Shown: piece after piece, positions 18,171 through 27,835 of the stretch
Position numbering within the stretch: position 1 is the first letter of the stretch
How the letters are laid out: each line of letters opens with the position of its first letter
Source of the DNA: VXNE01 sp965248075
GTDB taxonomy: Bacteria > Pseudomonadota > Gammaproteobacteria > Pseudomonadales > Azotimanducaceae
DNA length: 64,000 nucleotides
NCBI GenBank assembly: GCA_965248075.1
Contig: CBDFIL010000003.1
Location: forward strand, 2,170,001 to 2,234,000
Direction of reading: 5' to 3'
Program-made: the position numbers and the translations under genes
The notes under the pieces: generated by a model
Database searches by the model: none
Told to the model about the DNA's origin: nothing
Seen by the model: only the letters and a program-made list of their open reading frames with translations

Positions 18171-18432
18171 GCTGCCTCCATGTTCTGTCTTACCCATGTT
18201 CCCATACCGGGTTCAGCGACTTGCCGCACGCGTGCTGGTGCCGGCCGGGGCCAAAGTCCATCCGCTTTGCGGGAAGTCAGCTTGCCGCCATTCGCCGGTG
18301 GTCATTCCGAATGGCCGACTAGAAGCGCCGCCACGTGTTCGAGAGCAAATCGCGCACGCTGCCCGAAGCGCGGCAGCCGCGCAAGGGCCGGGTATGCTCC
18401 GCACCCGCCAGACACGGATCGGGAGTGAGCAA

Positions 18433-18852
18433 GTGGAAGCCTTCGGCGAGTATCGGGTCGGTCACAGTACAGGCGGGTCGCACTGGATTGAGTGTCGGGG
18501 AGAGGTAATCGCGGAAGTCCACAATCCAGTGGACGGACCTGCGAAAGTGTGGCGCTACGGGCGCGACGACACAGTGAGAATCACGTCGTCGATTCCCGGT
18601 TGGGCTTTCGAGGGGACGTACCGGTCAGTAGGACACGCTCTCGCGCCCGCTGCGCGTTCTCATCGCCAGTTCGTAGAGCGAAGCCCTGTCAAGCGGCTTT
18701 GGAGAGGGATGGCGTTGTGGCCAGCATGGGGAAAGGTCGCCGCCGTGGTGGTCGGGTTGGCCGCCGTCTCGGAGATATTGAGCTACTTCGCTCCGAACGG
18801 CGGAACGCAGCTTGTAGCGTGGCTCGCCGGACGGATAGGCGGCTCCGAATAG
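18433..18852 (+). CDS. Small hypothetical protein with a C-terminal membrane segment
   Basis: A GTG at 18433 with GGGAG seven bases upstream gives 139 residues; ATG 18394 is an alternative. The N-terminal 80 residues look like a small beta-rich domain (SHWIECRGEVIAEVHN). A hydrophobic segment follows (KVAAVVVGLAAVSEILSYFA), then a short tail. It is divergent from the helicase gene. No family is recognised. Its placement could make it a membrane partner of the helicase, but that is a guess. Confidence 0.45.
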   Translation: MEAFGEYRVGHSTGGSHWIECRGEVIAEVHNPVDGPAKVWRYGRDDTVRITSSIPGWAFEGTYRSVGHALAPAARSHRQFVERSPVKRLWRGMALWPAWGKVAAVVVGLAAVSEILSYFAPNGGTQLVAWLAGRIGGSE

Positions 18853-19031
18853 CGCCCATCGCCGCCCGGGCGACGCCTCGCCCCCGCGGTCCGCGTCGGC
18901 GACGCGAGACGCCGATCATTGCTCGGTCGCTTCGCGCTCCGCATTCTACGCGTCCATGATCGCGTGCGACTCGGCCGCCTCGGCTCTCGCCAAGTCGTGT
19001 AGCCCGAGGCTCGGAGCGCCGCGTCGAAGCG

Positions 19032-19370
19032 GTGACCAACGTACGGCCCGAGGGCGAGGTGATCGCGTACGGATTCCTGCGCCGTGAAGGCGTGACGGCG
19101 CCCCTGGTGGAAGGCACCCGCGTGACCGAGCGCGACGACGACCACCGCTGGATCACGCAAGTACGGCTCGCCGCCCGGGACACGCTCGGGCGGACGCTGA
19201 ACGCCACCGGCACATCCCGGAGCCGCATCGTCATCAACCGGCACACCTTCATCGACATCAACTCGCTGGTGCGCTGGGAGATGGACGGCGCGACCGGATG
19301 GGGCGAGGACCAGGACATGTGGCCGGTGCACCGCTGGTCGCGCGTGCGGCGCGAAGGGGCGGGAGGATGA
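19032..19370 (+). pseudogene. C-terminal fragment of an unknown protein (copy 2 of the duplicated locus)
   Basis: About 112 residues with no N-terminus: REGEVIAYGFLRR, VEGTRVTERDDDH, INRHTFIDINSLVRWEMDG and a GWGEDQDMWPVHRW end. It closely matches 13376-13714. The stop overlaps the next gene's ATG (ATGA at 19367). The beta-strand and Trp pattern recalls lipocalin-like or DUF7064-type proteins found beside APH-type kinases, but I am not sure. Upstream, 18853-19031 shows no gene. Confidence 0.6.
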
Positions 19371-19772
19371 GCAACGAGGCGACGCTCGAACGCATGGCGC
19401 AGATCCTGCCCAACGACATCGCACCGGCCGTCGAGGACCAGTACGCCCGCACCCAGGCGCACATGGCGGCGGTGGTGCTGCGCAAGCTCTCCCGCGAGTT
19501 CGCCCTGCGCGCGGAGCACGAGGCACGGCGCACCGAGGACCTTGCCGCCCTGGTAGCCGACCTGAAGGAATCCCACGAGAGCCTGCCCCCGAACCCGCAG
19601 CACGTCCTCACGGCGTTCGCGCGCAACCCGACGGACGCACACCTCTGCGCGCTGATCGAATCCCTCCACGGCAACCGCGAGCAGCTGGGCGAAGAGGCCT
19701 TCACGCACCTGCTCGGCCGCATCCGCCGGTTCCTGCGGACGGACATCGACCGGCGGCTGGAGTACGCGAATG
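19367..19772 (+). CDS. DUF6285-like protein, lost stop codon
   Basis: The frame opens at ATG 19367, preceded by GGGAGG. It encodes about 135 residues of a helical protein (MSNEATLERMAQILPNDIAP, then AHMAAVVLRKLSREFALRAE) up to DIDRRLEYAN. Similar small proteins commonly sit just before APH-family phosphotransferases and are labelled DUF6285. The expected stop, where the phosphotransferase ATG begins (GAATGACC), is one base out of frame. The reading frame therefore runs on for hundreds of codons, which suggests a small indel. The end given is where the family similarity stops. This gene is entirely deleted in copy 1. Confidence 0.5.
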
Positions 19773-20816
19773 ACCGCAGCCATCACCCGGGACGCGATGC
19801 CCGCGCGCATCCTCGACTACCTCGCGACGAAGCTCCCCGATGCCAAGGCGCTCCGCCTCGAGCGCCTGGAACGCATCGCCGTCGGCTGGTCCCACGAGAC
19901 CTGGCTCTTCGACCTCTGCTACGACCAGGACGGCGCAGCGTGCCGCGACGGCCTCTGCCTGCGGCGCGACCCCGGCAACGCCCTGCTCCGGCATCTCTCC
20001 GATCTCAAGGAGCAGTTCCGCGTCCTGCAATGCCTCGAAGCGACGCCGCCGCCGACGCCTCGCCCCTACTGGTTCGAGGACGATCCCGGGATCCTGGGCG
20101 CGCCGTTCCTGGTGATGGAGAAGGTGCCCGGAGAGTGCCCGAGCCCGTGGGGCCGCGAGGGCAGGAAGTACTACGCCGAGGCCGCCGACCGCGGCGTGCT
20201 GCCGGCGAGCTTCACGGACACCCTGGCGACGCTCCACACCCTGGACTGGCGCGCAGCCGGGCTCGAGTTCCTAGGCGTGCCCGAGGGCGGTACGAGCTTC
20301 GCACTCGCGGAGGTCGCCAAGTGGCGGGAACTCATCGCCGTGCGCGACCGCCCCCCGGAGCCGATCCTCACGGACCTGATCGTATGGCTCGAGGAGAACG
20401 CCCCGACGACCGACCGCGTCTGCCTAGTCCACGGCACCTACCGCAGCGGCAACCTGCTCATCGACAACGACCACGTCAGCGCGCTGCTCGACTGGGAGCT
20501 CCAGGTGCTCGGCGACCCGATGTACGACGTGGCGTACGTGCTGAGCGACCTCAACCGGGAAGGGTACGGAGCTGCTCTCGAACCTCGTGCCTCGGGACGC
20601 GTTTCTCAACGTGTACGAGCAGGCGACGGGGTGGGCCATCGACGACCACGTATGCCGGTACTACGAGGCGCTCTACGCAATGCGGTCGGTGGCGTTCTGG
20701 ATGAGTGCGGCGGGGTTGTTCGCGGAAGGGCGAGCGATGACCTGCGCTTGGCCAGGACGGCCTGGTCGGTGCCGGTGGTGTTGCGCGGGCGGGGGCGTTG
20801 TTGGGGTATTGAGGGT
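19770..20816 (+). pseudogene. Aminoglycoside-phosphotransferase-family protein, frameshifted
   Basis: An APH/choline-kinase fold protein, similar to the ACAD10-type kinases used on hydroxyacyl substrates. GWSHETWLFDL is the nucleotide-binding loop, APFLVMEKVPGE the hinge, VCLVHGTYRSGNLLIDNDHV the catalytic loop (His in place of the usual HxD start) and ALLDWELQVLGDP the metal-binding Asp loop. The frame is intact to about 20560. One extra base then shifts it (GGGAAGGGTACGGAG). A deleted base near 20735 shifts it again before the expected C-terminus RLARTAWSVPVVL. Comparison with copy 1, which retains the missing or extra base at each site, shows both indels. Confidence 0.75.
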
Positions 20817-21318
20817 GGGGTGAGCGCGAATTTGTTGGCAACTTGCTCCGGTTCCCGCCCGTCTCTGGTTTCCTCCGTATATGCCGGGGGCACAGGCGTC
20901 CCAAGTCATGATCTGGAATACCTCGTGCGCCAGATCGAAGTGCCTGCGTCCCGCCGCTTTCTTCACGCGCGCTGTTAAAGCAATGGCCTAAGCGGCTTTA
21001 CCCTCGACAGCGGGATCCCGGTATGATCGAGCCGGCCTCGCCTAGCTTAGCTTAGCTAGCTAGCTTACCCTCCACCTCAGCCGAGCCCACCAACTTGGAA
21101 GTGAGGGGCTCCTGCGCCCGCCCAATGTTCGCAGCCGACGGACTTATGCGCCACCGCACTCCTCCGACGCCCCTCCCCCGGCCGCTTGGCGCGCCCTTAA
21201 GAGCCACACCGCGACGTGCACCAGCTGTTCCCCGGGCCGCGTTCCCGCTATGATCTCAAAGCGTTCACGGCTCTACGCCCGCCAACGCGCATTGCAGCCC
21301 ACCTCGGAGAGACCTACC
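20817..21318. other. Gene-free stretch with an AGCT microrepeat
   Basis: No open frame here has protein-like content. Positions 21043-21067 carry a low-complexity run of TAGCTTAGCTTAGCTAGC type, which also contains self-complementary AGCT units. Base composition becomes less GC-rich from here to the AIPR fragment, consistent with a junction of different DNA. Confidence 0.55.
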
Positions 21319-22059
21319 GTGTCCAACCCACCCAGCCTCACGTACCCTGATATTCTGGCCAACTTCGGTAGCCATCGAGCGAAAGGGCGATCCGACAGCC
21401 GAGCATTTTTGGCCTGGTTCCTCGAGCACTATTACCACTTAGACGAACAAGCTGCCCAAGAAAGCGTATGCGATGGCCCCGACGACAAGGGGATCGACGG
21501 AATATACGTCGACGACAATCTAGAGCGAGTGGACGTTTTCCAGGCCAAGCTATATCAAAACACGACCAAGACGGCTGGTGATCGTTCCTTACGGGATCTC
21601 GCGGGGACACTTGATCAGTTGGCCGATGCCGACAAAGTTGACCACATTTTACAGTCAACCGGCAACGTCGAACTCAAGAAACTCATCGAACACGAGCGTG
21701 TAGCAGAGAAGATCAACGATGGGTACGACGTCAAGGGAGTCTTCCTAACTAACACGTTAGCGGACCAGAGCGCACGCGACTTTGTGTCCCGAGACACCCG
21801 CATCGACATGTTCGACGCAGCACGCCTCTCGGCGGGTTACGTCTCCATCGGCCCTTCGGGCCCCGTGTCCAGCGACGCCGAGCTCGATGTAGCGGGGTTC
21901 GACGTCATCAAGTATCAGACGCCTGAGGCCAATGTACTCGTCGCACCCTTGCTCGCATCCGAGCTCGTTCACTTGGAAGGAATCCAGAACGGTGAGTTGT
22001 TTGATTGGAACGTACGACAATCGTTAAGGGGTCGCGCCCGGCTCGATCGAAGCCCATGA
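21319..22059 (+). pseudogene. Truncated AIPR (abortive phage infection) protein
   Basis: The GTG at 21319, with GGAGAG upstream, opens a frame of 246 residues. It matches the N-terminal part of AIPR proteins: a nuclease-like region with CDGPDDKGIDGIYVDD and VDVFQAKLYQ, then the start of the AIPR domain (ELFDWNVRQSL). Full proteins run past 500 residues. After NVRQSL the sequence ends in RGRARLDRSP, which is the antisense of the methylase motif MGFDRAGRD. The gene therefore breaks at about 22018-22045. GC content is visibly lower than in the core genes. Confidence 0.75.
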
Positions 22060-23176
22060 GACGTGCGCACTCGCGTGGTGTCAGCCGTCGCGGACAGCGA
22101 TTGCCTGACTGGCGGATGAGAATCTCCGAACCATCCTTGAAGTACCGTGCAGAGAGCGTTCGGGCGACGTCGTCTGGACCGAAGAGGCCGAATCCAAAGC
22201 CGTTTCCTTTCCGCCGGTGCTTTTCGGCATACGCTTGGAGGTAATCCCAGAGATGCTTGGATAGGGTATAGCGGGGATGGACCTTGGCAAGGCGGCCCTC
22301 GGTGTAGCCGGTCTCGGGCTGTTCCGATCCATCCTCGGGATGCAGGATCGATTGGAGTCGGGGGCCGGCGGAGGGATCTGGCGGCTTCATGTGGTCGAAG
22401 GAGAATCCGGTGCCATCGAGGAACCCCGCTATGAAGATGCGCTCGCGGTGCTGCGGGACCCAGGATCTCGCGTTGAGAACGCGGACGTGGACACGATAGC
22501 CCAGCTCCTTCTGCAACGTGTCCATGATCACGCCGAAGGTCCGCCCCCGGTCGTGGTTGACCAGGTTCTTGACGTTTTCCAAGAGGAAGAACCGAGGGCG
22601 ACGGTCAGCGAGGATGCGGGCCACATCGAAAAAGAGCGTGCCTTGGGTCTCGCAACGGAAGCCGTGTGGCTGGTTCAGGGCGTTCTTCTTGGAGACGCCC
22701 GCGAGGGAGAACGGCTGGCAGGGGAACCCGGCCAGAAGCATATCGTGAGGGGGTACCTCGTCAGATTCGATCTTGGTGATATCGCCCGCGAAGACATGAT
22801 CGTCGCCGTAGTTCGCTGCGTAGGTCGTCTGGCAGAACCGGTTCCACTCGGATGAGAAGATGCACTCGCCGCCAATCGCCTCGAACCCCTGACGGAGACC
22901 ACCGATGCCGGCGAACAGATCTACGAAGGTGAAGCCCGGCTTGTCTGGAAGGCGATGCGTGAGTCGGGAGCGTAGGAAGTCGACAGCGGCCCTCCGGGCG
23001 GGGGTCTCACCGCGGTCCCACCGATAGACGGTCCGTACGGAATAGCCGGTTTCCATCGCTGTCTCGGCGATCGTGAGACCTGATCGCCGGCGGAGCTGGC
23101 GAAACTCCGTTTCCGTGTATGGCGCCTCCACGAGACGAATCTTGCCATAATGACGCAACAAAGACAGCCGCCACAT
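21908..23176 (-). pseudogene. dcm: C5-cytosine DNA methyltransferase (Dcm type), 3' truncated
   Basis: It encodes 422 residues in the open frame. An N-terminal helix-turn-helix region (TIAETAMETGYSVRTVYRW) precedes the methylase core: FVDLFAGIGG (motif I), GFPCQPFS with the catalytic Cys (IV), LLENVKNL (VI), SWVPQHRERIFI (VIII) and RRLTPRECARLMGF (IX). After MGFDRA the normal ending with motif X is lost, replaced by about 43 residues encoded by antisense AIPR DNA (21908-22035). Motif X completes the SAM site, so activity is doubtful. Dcm-type enzymes methylate an internal cytosine in short sequences such as CCWGG; the target here is unknown. It is divergent from vsr with 75 bases between. Confidence 0.85.
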
Positions 23177-23251
23177 TGGCCAATCGGGCTAACCCAAGCC
23201 CAGATGCGGATTGGAGTGAGGCGGCGCAGATTGTAGGTAGGAGCGAGTTCG

Positions 23252-23707
23252 ATGGCCGACATCGTCGACCGCGAGACGCGCAGCCGGATGATGAGCGGAA
23301 TCCGGGGGCGGGACACTAGACCGGAGCTGGTGATTCGGAGGGCGCTCCACGCGCGGGGTTTTCGTTACCGCTTGCACGTCGCAAGCCTTCCAGGCAAGCC
23401 CGACATTGTGCTCCCAAGCTTCCGTTCGGCAATCCTGGTACATGGGTGCTTCTGGCACGGCCACGACTGTCCGTTGTTTCGCCTGCCGGCCACGCGTCGA
23501 GAGTTCTGGGAGGCGAAGATCTCGCGGAACCGGGAGCGGGACGATGAGGTAATGGATGCGTTGGCGGCGAGAGGCTGGCGATGCCTTACGGTCTGGGAGT
23601 GTGCCTTGCGTGGCCCCGGTCGGCGCGAGTTACCCCAAGTCATTCGGATGATCGAGTTGTGGCTTCGGGAAGCCCCAACCGAGTGCGAGATACGGGGAAC
23701 TGTTTGA
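23252..23707 (+). CDS. vsr: Very short patch repair (Vsr) endonuclease
   Basis: This 151-residue protein is full length for Vsr. SRMMSGIRGRDTRPE is the N-terminal Vsr signature, LPGKPDIVLP gives the catalytic Asp, and VHGCFWHGHDC carries the zinc and active-site His residues. KISRNRERDDEV and GWRCLTVWECAL follow. Vsr nicks beside T:G mismatches formed when 5-methylcytosine deaminates, so it normally accompanies a Dcm-type methylase. That methylase is the divergent gene, now truncated. The 75-base gap would hold both promoters. Confidence 0.92.
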   Translation: MADIVDRETRSRMMSGIRGRDTRPELVIRRALHARGFRYRLHVASLPGKPDIVLPSFRSAILVHGCFWHGHDCPLFRLPATRREFWEAKISRNRERDDEVMDALAARGWRCLTVWECALRGPGRRELPQVIRMIELWLREAPTECEIRGTV

Positions 23708-23859
23708 TCCGCCGGAACGAGCGCAAGTGACGTGTCCCGCTGGATTTGATCTGACCCTAGTGATCGCCGCTTCCTGGGTGGATGACTGGTTCCGACTTGT
23801 CCAGCTGGCACATGACGCGGGTACGGCGGCGACTGGTCACGATCACATCTGAACTCTTC

Positions 23860-24250
23860 CTAGTGTGCTGTCCCAGAAATAAGTAGGCCAATACGTTCGA
23901 CCTTGGCGAGGATGGATTCGGCGGTCGCCGTCCAGACGAACGGGTGGCAACTGGTGTTGTAGCTCTCGACGAACGGGCTGATCTTGTTCCGCAATTGCCC
24001 GTCCGAGGAGAAGGATCCTCGGCGAATGGCGTGCTGCGTGATGATGCCGAACCAGCGCTCGACCTGGTTCAGCCACGAGGCGTAGGTGGGCGTGTAGTGC
24101 ACGTGGTAGCGCGGTCGCTGCCGCAGCCACCCCTTCACCTTGGCGTGCTTGTGGGTCGCGTAGTTGTCGACGACCAGATGGATGTCGAGGTCCTCGGGCA
24201 CGCTCTGGCCAATGTGGCGCAGGAAGGCCAGGCAGTCCTGGTCCCGCGTG
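23860..24250 (-). mobile_element. IS630-family transposase remnant
   Basis: The C-terminal half of an IS630 DDE transposase: DLDIHLVVDNYATHKHAKVK holds the second Asp, HYTPTYASWLNQVERWF the third acidic residue, and the end is ILAKVERIGLLISGTAH. The N-terminal DNA-binding half and first Asp are absent. Upstream of about 24250 the frame runs into unrelated Arg-rich sequence. The end near CTAGTGTGCTGTCCCAG (23867-23876) looks like an IS tip with a flanking TA, the target preferred by this family. It cannot transpose on its own. Confidence 0.8.
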
Positions 24251-24590
24251 CCGAGCCCGCTGGCGTCCTCCGGCCACCACGTCCTGCTAGCCCGACCGCC
24301 GTGCCCGTGTCGCGATCGCCCTTGACCCGCCGCCAACGCTCGTCGCGCGCACCAACGCCCTCGGCTCCCCCGCACTCCTGAAAACGACACATGAAAACGA
24401 GCGTTGCCCTCGCTCGTCGCCGGTCCTACGATGCCTGCAACACCATGTCCGAACCGGCATCCACGCTCAATGCGAGGTTGGCCTGTTCAGGCTCACCTTC
24501 TCATTGGAAAACGCTGGGTGTCACGCAATTCTTTCCGTCCCTTGGGCTCCACAGACCCCGTCGTCGCGCGCAGACAGTCCACCGGCTTGC
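24251..24590. other. No gene seen
   Basis: About 340 bases between the IS630 scrap and the 3' end of the RloC-like gene. Short open frames on both strands lack any family signal or ribosome-binding site. Confidence 0.5.
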
Positions 24591-27188
24591 TCATGCCCTC
24601 CGACGCTTGCGTAAGGCGCCAATCCACGCGTCTAGCGCGTCAATATCTGACTTCAGTTCGGCCGGCCCCGGAACGTCCTCACGCGCGGCGGGAGCTTCGT
24701 CATGCCCCCGCAACCATCTAGAGCACTTCGTCATACCAACCTCAACGGCATCACAGTCAGCAAACGTGATGTCAGAAATCACAGAGACTCGCTGAGTCTC
24801 TACGCCCGGTCTAAACCGCTCCACGACACCGTTGAGCAGCACCTCCTCAAGCCCTCGTTCCCAAGCTTCCCTTAAGTATCCATACATCTCGCGCGCATCC
24901 CTTTCGTAAGCATCTTAGTGGCCATCGCGATGAAGCCTATCTGCATCCTGCCACCGCTTTTTGAGGTACCCCATCCTCTTGGACACCTTAAGCGCTATCC
25001 AAGGTAGCTCCTGGGTACACACACCTGCACCCGTAGCGAGATGCCGTACGTGTTGGTCACGCTGCTCAATACGTTTCTCTGTCGCCAATTGCTTTAGTGC
25101 GAGCAGAAAACCCACATCATGTGTGAAAACTATCACCTGTCGCGTACCGGCTTCTTCGACAAGTCTACGCGCGACCTCTCTCCTCCACTTGTAGTCCAAA
25201 GAGGAGACCGGGTCATCGAACACAATCGCCGAGGCTTTGTCTGCCGTGGTCAGTTCTGCCAAAAACGCTGCGATGGACAAGCAGCGTTGCTCTCCTTCGC
25301 TGACCACCCGAGGCAGCTCCACACCAGGGGCCCGCGCGAGAGCTATCCTATGGTAAAGAACTCCGTCCGAGCCTCCTACCTCCTTGAGCTCAACCTCCAC
25401 GTGCCGAAAATTCAGTCTCGCCAATTCCCGCTGGAAACTCTCCTTCAGGGTCTCCGTTACTGCTTGGCGGGTAACCGCACTCGCCTTCCGCGTGATCCCT
25501 TGCGTCCTGGTGTCGTCGATACAGAGGCCATATGCCGCGTGTCTGCGCTTCCTGTCCACTTCACCCAGAACAACCTGCTTCTGTTGAGCCAGTAGTTGAC
25601 GAGCCCGGCGCTCGCTTAGCTCTGCCGTCATGGCGGACAGCGATGGCTGATCGGGGGCGTCCCGCAGTGCGTCGACTCGCACCCTAACTCGCCGCTCTAG
25701 GGCGGCCTCCAAGCCGGCCATGGGCAATAGCGGCCGCAAGCCTCCACCAAGACCCGCATCCCCAGAGAGCGCGACTGTCAGCTGTCGTCGCCGCTCTTCT
25801 GCTGCGTCAAGCGCGCTTGCGATCCTGTTGGCCAAGGGCTCATCTTGGATGCGCACCTCTTCTAGCGTTTCGTCGATCGCCAAACTGCGAATCTCTAAAC
25901 TAGCGACCGTGTCCCTGTTCTGGACGATGGTCTGTCGGACGCGGCGCAATTCCTGCTCTACATTCGACGCCACGAACTCCTCAAACCGCGTCAGGCGTCG
26001 TTTCGCTGCGCCATCTAGGTCCTGCTGGCAGAGGACGCAGCGGGCGCCAACATCTATTGCGGGAAACCGTTGGCTTTCATAGGCGGACTCCTCCGAGAAT
26101 CGCCGAGCGGCTTCCCATAGGACACCCCATAGCTCCATACCCGTCCCATTCAACTGTTCGGACCGTAGCGTTTCCTCTCTCAGGTATTTCGCCTCGCCAG
26201 CGATTCTTCGCTCTTCTCGACGTGCTTCCAACATCTCTTCAGCCACCTCGTCCGATAAGGCAGATTCGACGCGTTCAAGATGCGTGCCCAGTGCTCGCAA
26301 TCGACTCCCTCTAAGCATCAACTCTTGCACAACCTTCCGTGGATCGTTTGCCTTACGGTCCGCTGACGATTGCTCCAAGAACGTCAGCCGATCCAAGTCC
26401 TCGCTTGAGATGTTCGCTAGCTCCTCTACAGTCTCCGGCCGCGTTAGTGAGGTCACATTCTCCAGCAGCCTCGCCACCGCTGTATCAGCCGGGACAACTG
26501 CCTTTAACGCATCTAGGCTGCTTGTTGCTAGGAGGCGCCGTTCCCCCTCTAACTGACTTCGCACGCTCTTACACGCTTGGACAAGCTTGTCGAACAGGTC
26601 CAAGGCGAACGGTCGGAAGGCTGCCTCTAGCTTCTCGTTCAGATACACCGACGCACTTCGCGCATCAAAGACGCTGACGCGCGAGAGGTCATCCGATGAC
26701 TCTCGGCCAGCCCACTCGTGGAGATCGCCTTTCGTTCCCACCTGGTATTTTATGGCTACTACCGGAGAGACCGGGGTTGTTGCCGCGGTCACGTTGCCCA
26801 AGATCTGTTCCTGTCCACGCGCGCGACATGCATTCTTAAGAATGCGAATGTAGCCAGTCTTGCCCGCCGCATTATCACCATAGACAATCGTTAGACTTGG
26901 GGAGAACGTAAGCGTCTGACGTTCGGCAAGTGCGTTTACACCACGATGGTGGTAAATCGAGCTAAGCGAAACGGCACCGGCCGCGTGCCCTCGGTTCGGA
27001 AGGTGTTGCGCCTGCACCGGACACGCTGATCTATGTTCCGCAAGGCCGTGCGTTGCTTTGCATATCTCCACCAGCTCTAGGATGTCCTCGGAGGCCAGAC
27101 CGTCGGCAAGCACGAGTCGCCGGAGGGCGTCCCGCTGCCAGCTTGGGCGGGTCTCGGACCACTTCAGAATTTCCTTCAGAACCAGCAT
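24591..27188 (-). pseudogene. RloC-like zinc-hook AAA/ABC ATPase interrupted by an in-frame TAA
   Basis: The ATPase head has GDNAAGKT (Walker A, about residue 104), the ABC signature VSEGEQRCLSIAAFLAEL (about 630) and SAIVFDDPVSSLD (Walker B) with VIVFTHDVGF. Between them are coiled coils with a CVLC zinc hook near residue 383, as in RloC/Rad50-type proteins. RloC is an anticodon nuclease. Residues after the head match the conserved family end (YGYLREAWERGLEEVLLNGV, then KCSRWLRGHDEAPA). A single TAA at 24915-24917 cuts the frame after 757 codons. Reading past it in the same frame gives the missing 107 residues to the stop at 24591. The expected full length is about 865 residues. GC content is clearly below that of the atp genes. 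Confidence 0.8.
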
Positions 27189-27357
27189 CGTCCGCGCCCT
27201 CGATCACGCTTCTCAGCGCCGTCGCCCCGATCATAGCCCCTTCACAGGCACTTCTCGCGTGCAGGGACGCGTGTTCGGCCCACGGGCTGACGGCGTCAGT
27301 GTGGCGAGAGCTTCTCTGAAGCAGGCCGCACTACACTCGAACATAGCAGCCCTACAA

Positions 27358-27374
27358 GGCGGACTATCTCCGCC
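27358..27374 (-). terminator. Weak hairpin after atpC
   Basis: A 6-bp stem GGCGGA/TCCGCC with a 5-base loop lies 35 bases past the atpC stop, followed on the minus strand by TTGT. It is a modest candidate for the end of the atp operon. The rest of 27189-27408 shows no gene. Confidence 0.3.
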
Positions 27375-27408
27375 TGCAACGCTTCCGACGCCAGGCCGAG
27401 CGTCGCCG

Positions 27409-27831
27409 CTACCGCCTTCTCTTCCGCAACTCCTCCACAGTCCTCTGCCTCCCCGCCGCCTCGGCCAACTGCGCCGAGGCCAACGAGAAGTCGAAGTCCG
27501 CCGACTGGTCCGAGATCGCCCGCTCCGCCTGCCCCTGAGCCTCCAGCGCCGCAGCCTCGTCGATGTCATCCGCATGCAGCGCCGTATCCGCCAGAATCGT
27601 CACCACACTCGGCTGGACCTCCAGGAACCCGCCGGACGCGAAGAACACGTCCTCCTCCCCATTCTCGAACTGCAGCCGCACGGGCCCGGGTTTGATCCCG
27701 GTGAGAAGAGGCGCATGCCCCGGAAGAATCCCAAGTTCGCCGAGCGTCCCAGTCGCGATCACCATCGTCACAGGGCCGGAGAAGATCTCCTTCTCCGCGC
27801 TCACGATGTCGCAATGCATGGTGGTGGCCAT
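27409..27831 (-). CDS. atpC: F1Fo ATP synthase epsilon subunit
   Basis: 140 residues, normal length. The N-terminal beta-sandwich is recognisable by MHCDIVSAEKEIFSG and LGELGILPGHAPLLT, and a C-terminal helical hairpin ends in Arg-rich sequence. The subunit sits on the central stalk, couples rotation to catalysis and restrains ATP hydrolysis. It is the last gene of atpIBEFHAGDC, 4 bases after the atpD stop. Confidence 0.95.
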   Translation of the reverse strand: MATTMHCDIVSAEKEIFSGPVTMVIATGTLGELGILPGHAPLLTGIKPGPVRLQFENGEEDVFFASGGFLEVQPSVVTILADTALHADDIDEAAALEAQGQAERAISDQSADFDFSLASAQLAEAAGRQRTVEELRKRRR

Positions 27832-27835
27832 GGTC

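Noticed and set aside
22277..22855. Plus-strand protein opposite the Dcm methylase
   Set aside because: Antisense to conserved methylase motifs and lacking any family resemblance.
24915..24917. Recoded stop (selenocysteine or pyrrolysine) in the RloC-like gene
   Set aside because: The codon is TAA, which is not used for either, and no recoding structure is visible.
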